Source: an uncultured Catenibacterium sp.
GTDB taxonomy: Bacteria; Bacillota_I; Bacilli_A; Erysipelotrichales; Coprobacillaceae
Direction of reading: 5' to 3'
Assembly: GCA_900764725.1 (NCBI GenBank)
Contig: CAAFPB010000036.1
Location: 1-7,955 of the forward strand
DNA length: 7,955 bases
The stretch's first letter is position 1; each line of letters opens with the position of its first letter. Shown one piece after another: positions 6,803-7,955 of this stretch. Both the position numbers and the translations under genes were made by a program. The notes below the pieces were generated by a model. It was not told the DNA's origin. It was given only the letters and a program-made list of their open reading frames with translations, and ran no database searches.

Positions 6803-7923
6803 TTAAGCGTCATGGTGAGCAGAAACAAATTCTTCTGCTTCATCAAACATTGTAGATTCAGGAGTGAAGTTTTCAGCTTCTTCTCTTGATTTTTCAAGTT
6901 CAGCCTGCTGAGCAGCTTCTTCTTCCTCTCTCTTAATTGTTTCTTCAGACTTTAAAGGTCCTCTTAAGCCAGTACCTGCTGGTAATAGCTTACCGATAAT
7001 AACGTTTTCCTTAAGACCCTTAAGTGGATCGACCTTACCTCTGATAGCAGCATCAGTAAGAATTCTTGTAGTTTCCTGGAATGATGCAGCTGATAACCAA
7101 GAATCAGTTTCTAATGAAGCCTTAGTAATACCAAGTAAGATTGGTCTACCTACAGCTGGATGTTTACCTTCCTTAAGAACCTGTCTGTTTAATTCAGTGA
7201 AGTTCTTAACAGAAACATGAGATCCTGGTAATGCAGTTGTATCTCCACCTTCTACGATCTTCATTCTTCTCATCATCTGCTGAATGATGATTTCGATATG
7301 CTTATCAGAAATTTCGATACCCTGTAATCTATATACCTGCTGTACTTCTTTTAAGATGTAGTTTTCTACAGCTTCTGCAGATGCAACAGATAATAATTCT
7401 TTTGGAGAGATAGAACCTTCAGTGATCTTATCACCTGGTTCAACGATATCTCCTTCAGAAACAGCTACTTTAGCACCGATTGGTGTTAAGTAAGTCTTAG
7501 TTTCAAGATCATTTGCGACAGTAACTTCTGAACGCTGGTTGTTATGGTCACCCTGAGTTGTAATTGATGAAACATGTCCATTGATTTCAGAAATAATAGA
7601 CTTAGCCTTTGGAACACGTGCTTCAAACAATTCCTGGATACGAGGAAGACCCTGTGTGATATCGGCGTCACCGGCAACACCACCCATGTGGAATGTACGC
7701 ATTGTAAGCTGAGTACCTGGTTCACCGATAGACTGTGCAGCCATAATACCGATTGTTTCACCAAGTAATACTTCCTGACCAGTTGCTAAGTTTAAACCAT
7801 AGCACTTACGGCAGATACCGTTCTTAGATTTACATCCGAAGATGTTTCTAATTTCAACAGTCTTGATACCAGCATCAGATACTGCTTTTGCTGATTTTTC
7901 GTTCATTAATTCATTTGCATGAA
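6803..7923 (-). CDS. rpoC: RNA polymerase subunit beta', C-terminal fragment (5' end lost at contig end)
   Basis: About 372 C-terminal residues of the largest polymerase subunit are present; the family is about 1200 residues, so roughly two thirds is missing. The Met at 7906 is internal: the frame continues upstream as HANEL up to the adapter. In fragment numbering, Cys30, Cys37 and Cys40 ([12 protein letters not shown]) match three of the four zinc ligands C888, C895 and C898 of E. coli. [16 protein letters not shown] (66-81) is the trigger loop that closes on the incoming nucleotide, with Met74, Arg75 and His78. The large proteobacterial trigger-loop insert is absent. [28 protein letters not shown] and [17 protein letters not shown] are the conserved C-terminal segments that close the active-site channel and contact omega. 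The tail is acidic ([21 protein letters not shown]). The truncation is an assembly artefact, not a mutation. Confidence 0.97.
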
Positions 7924-7955
7924 AGATCGGAAGAGCACACGTCTGAACTCCAGTC
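7924..7955 (+). other. Illumina TruSeq adapter sequence at the contig end
   Basis: The last 32 bases, starting AGATCGGAAGAGCACACGTC and ending in CTGAACTCCAGTC, match the standard Illumina TruSeq 3' adapter read-through sequence. They interrupt the rpoC frame at a point where the protein family clearly continues. The stretch is therefore a sequencing artefact and should be trimmed. The last trustworthy genomic base is about 7923. Confidence 0.97.

Noticed and set aside
7904..7906. ATG taken as the start of the rpoC fragment
   Set aside because: It is an internal methionine. The conserved frame continues upstream to the adapter junction, and the gene is truncated by the contig end.

Overview
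The window is the end of a draft contig from a low-GC Gram-positive bacterium (Bacillota). The evidence is the AT-rich intergenic DNA, strong AGGAG-type ribosome binding sites, Gram-positive-type S12, EF-G and EF-Tu, an RpoC without the proteobacterial trigger-loop insert, and a YhgE/Pip protein. The protein sequences and near-exclusive CAG glutamine codons remind me of gut Erysipelotrichia (Catenibacterium/Kandleria type), but that placement is a low-confidence inference.

All genes are on the minus strand, so they read from right to left. From the right end: 32 bases of Illumina adapter (7924-7955, not biological); the 3' third of rpoC (6803-7923); a hairpin terminator (6765-6797); a lone short-chain dehydrogenase/reductase gene (6042-6746); a second, strong terminator (5951-5983); a strong promoter with an A-tract UP-like element (5888-5936); then the streptomycin operon rpsL (5387-5800), rpsG (4877-5347), fusA (2753-4825) and tuf (1480-2664). 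The tuf gene also has its own promoter and ends at a terminator (1437-1466). Next comes a promoter with two TetR-type palindromic operators (1330-1372), which drives the 5' part of a yhgE/pip-type membrane protein gene that runs off the left end (1-1301).

The core of the window is housekeeping: RNA polymerase beta', two 30S ribosomal proteins and two translation GTPases, in the classical order. The less ordinary parts are the SDR gene sitting between rpoC and rpsL with a terminator on each side, a perfect 7-5-7 palindrome lying over the -10 box of the rpsL promoter, a long AT-rich hairpin coinciding with the internal tuf promoter, and the two-operator promoter in front of the YhgE/Pip gene. 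I see no tRNA, rRNA, CRISPR array, insertion sequence or phage gene, and no clear undescribed system. All intergenic gaps are shorter than 300 bases and their contents are listed.
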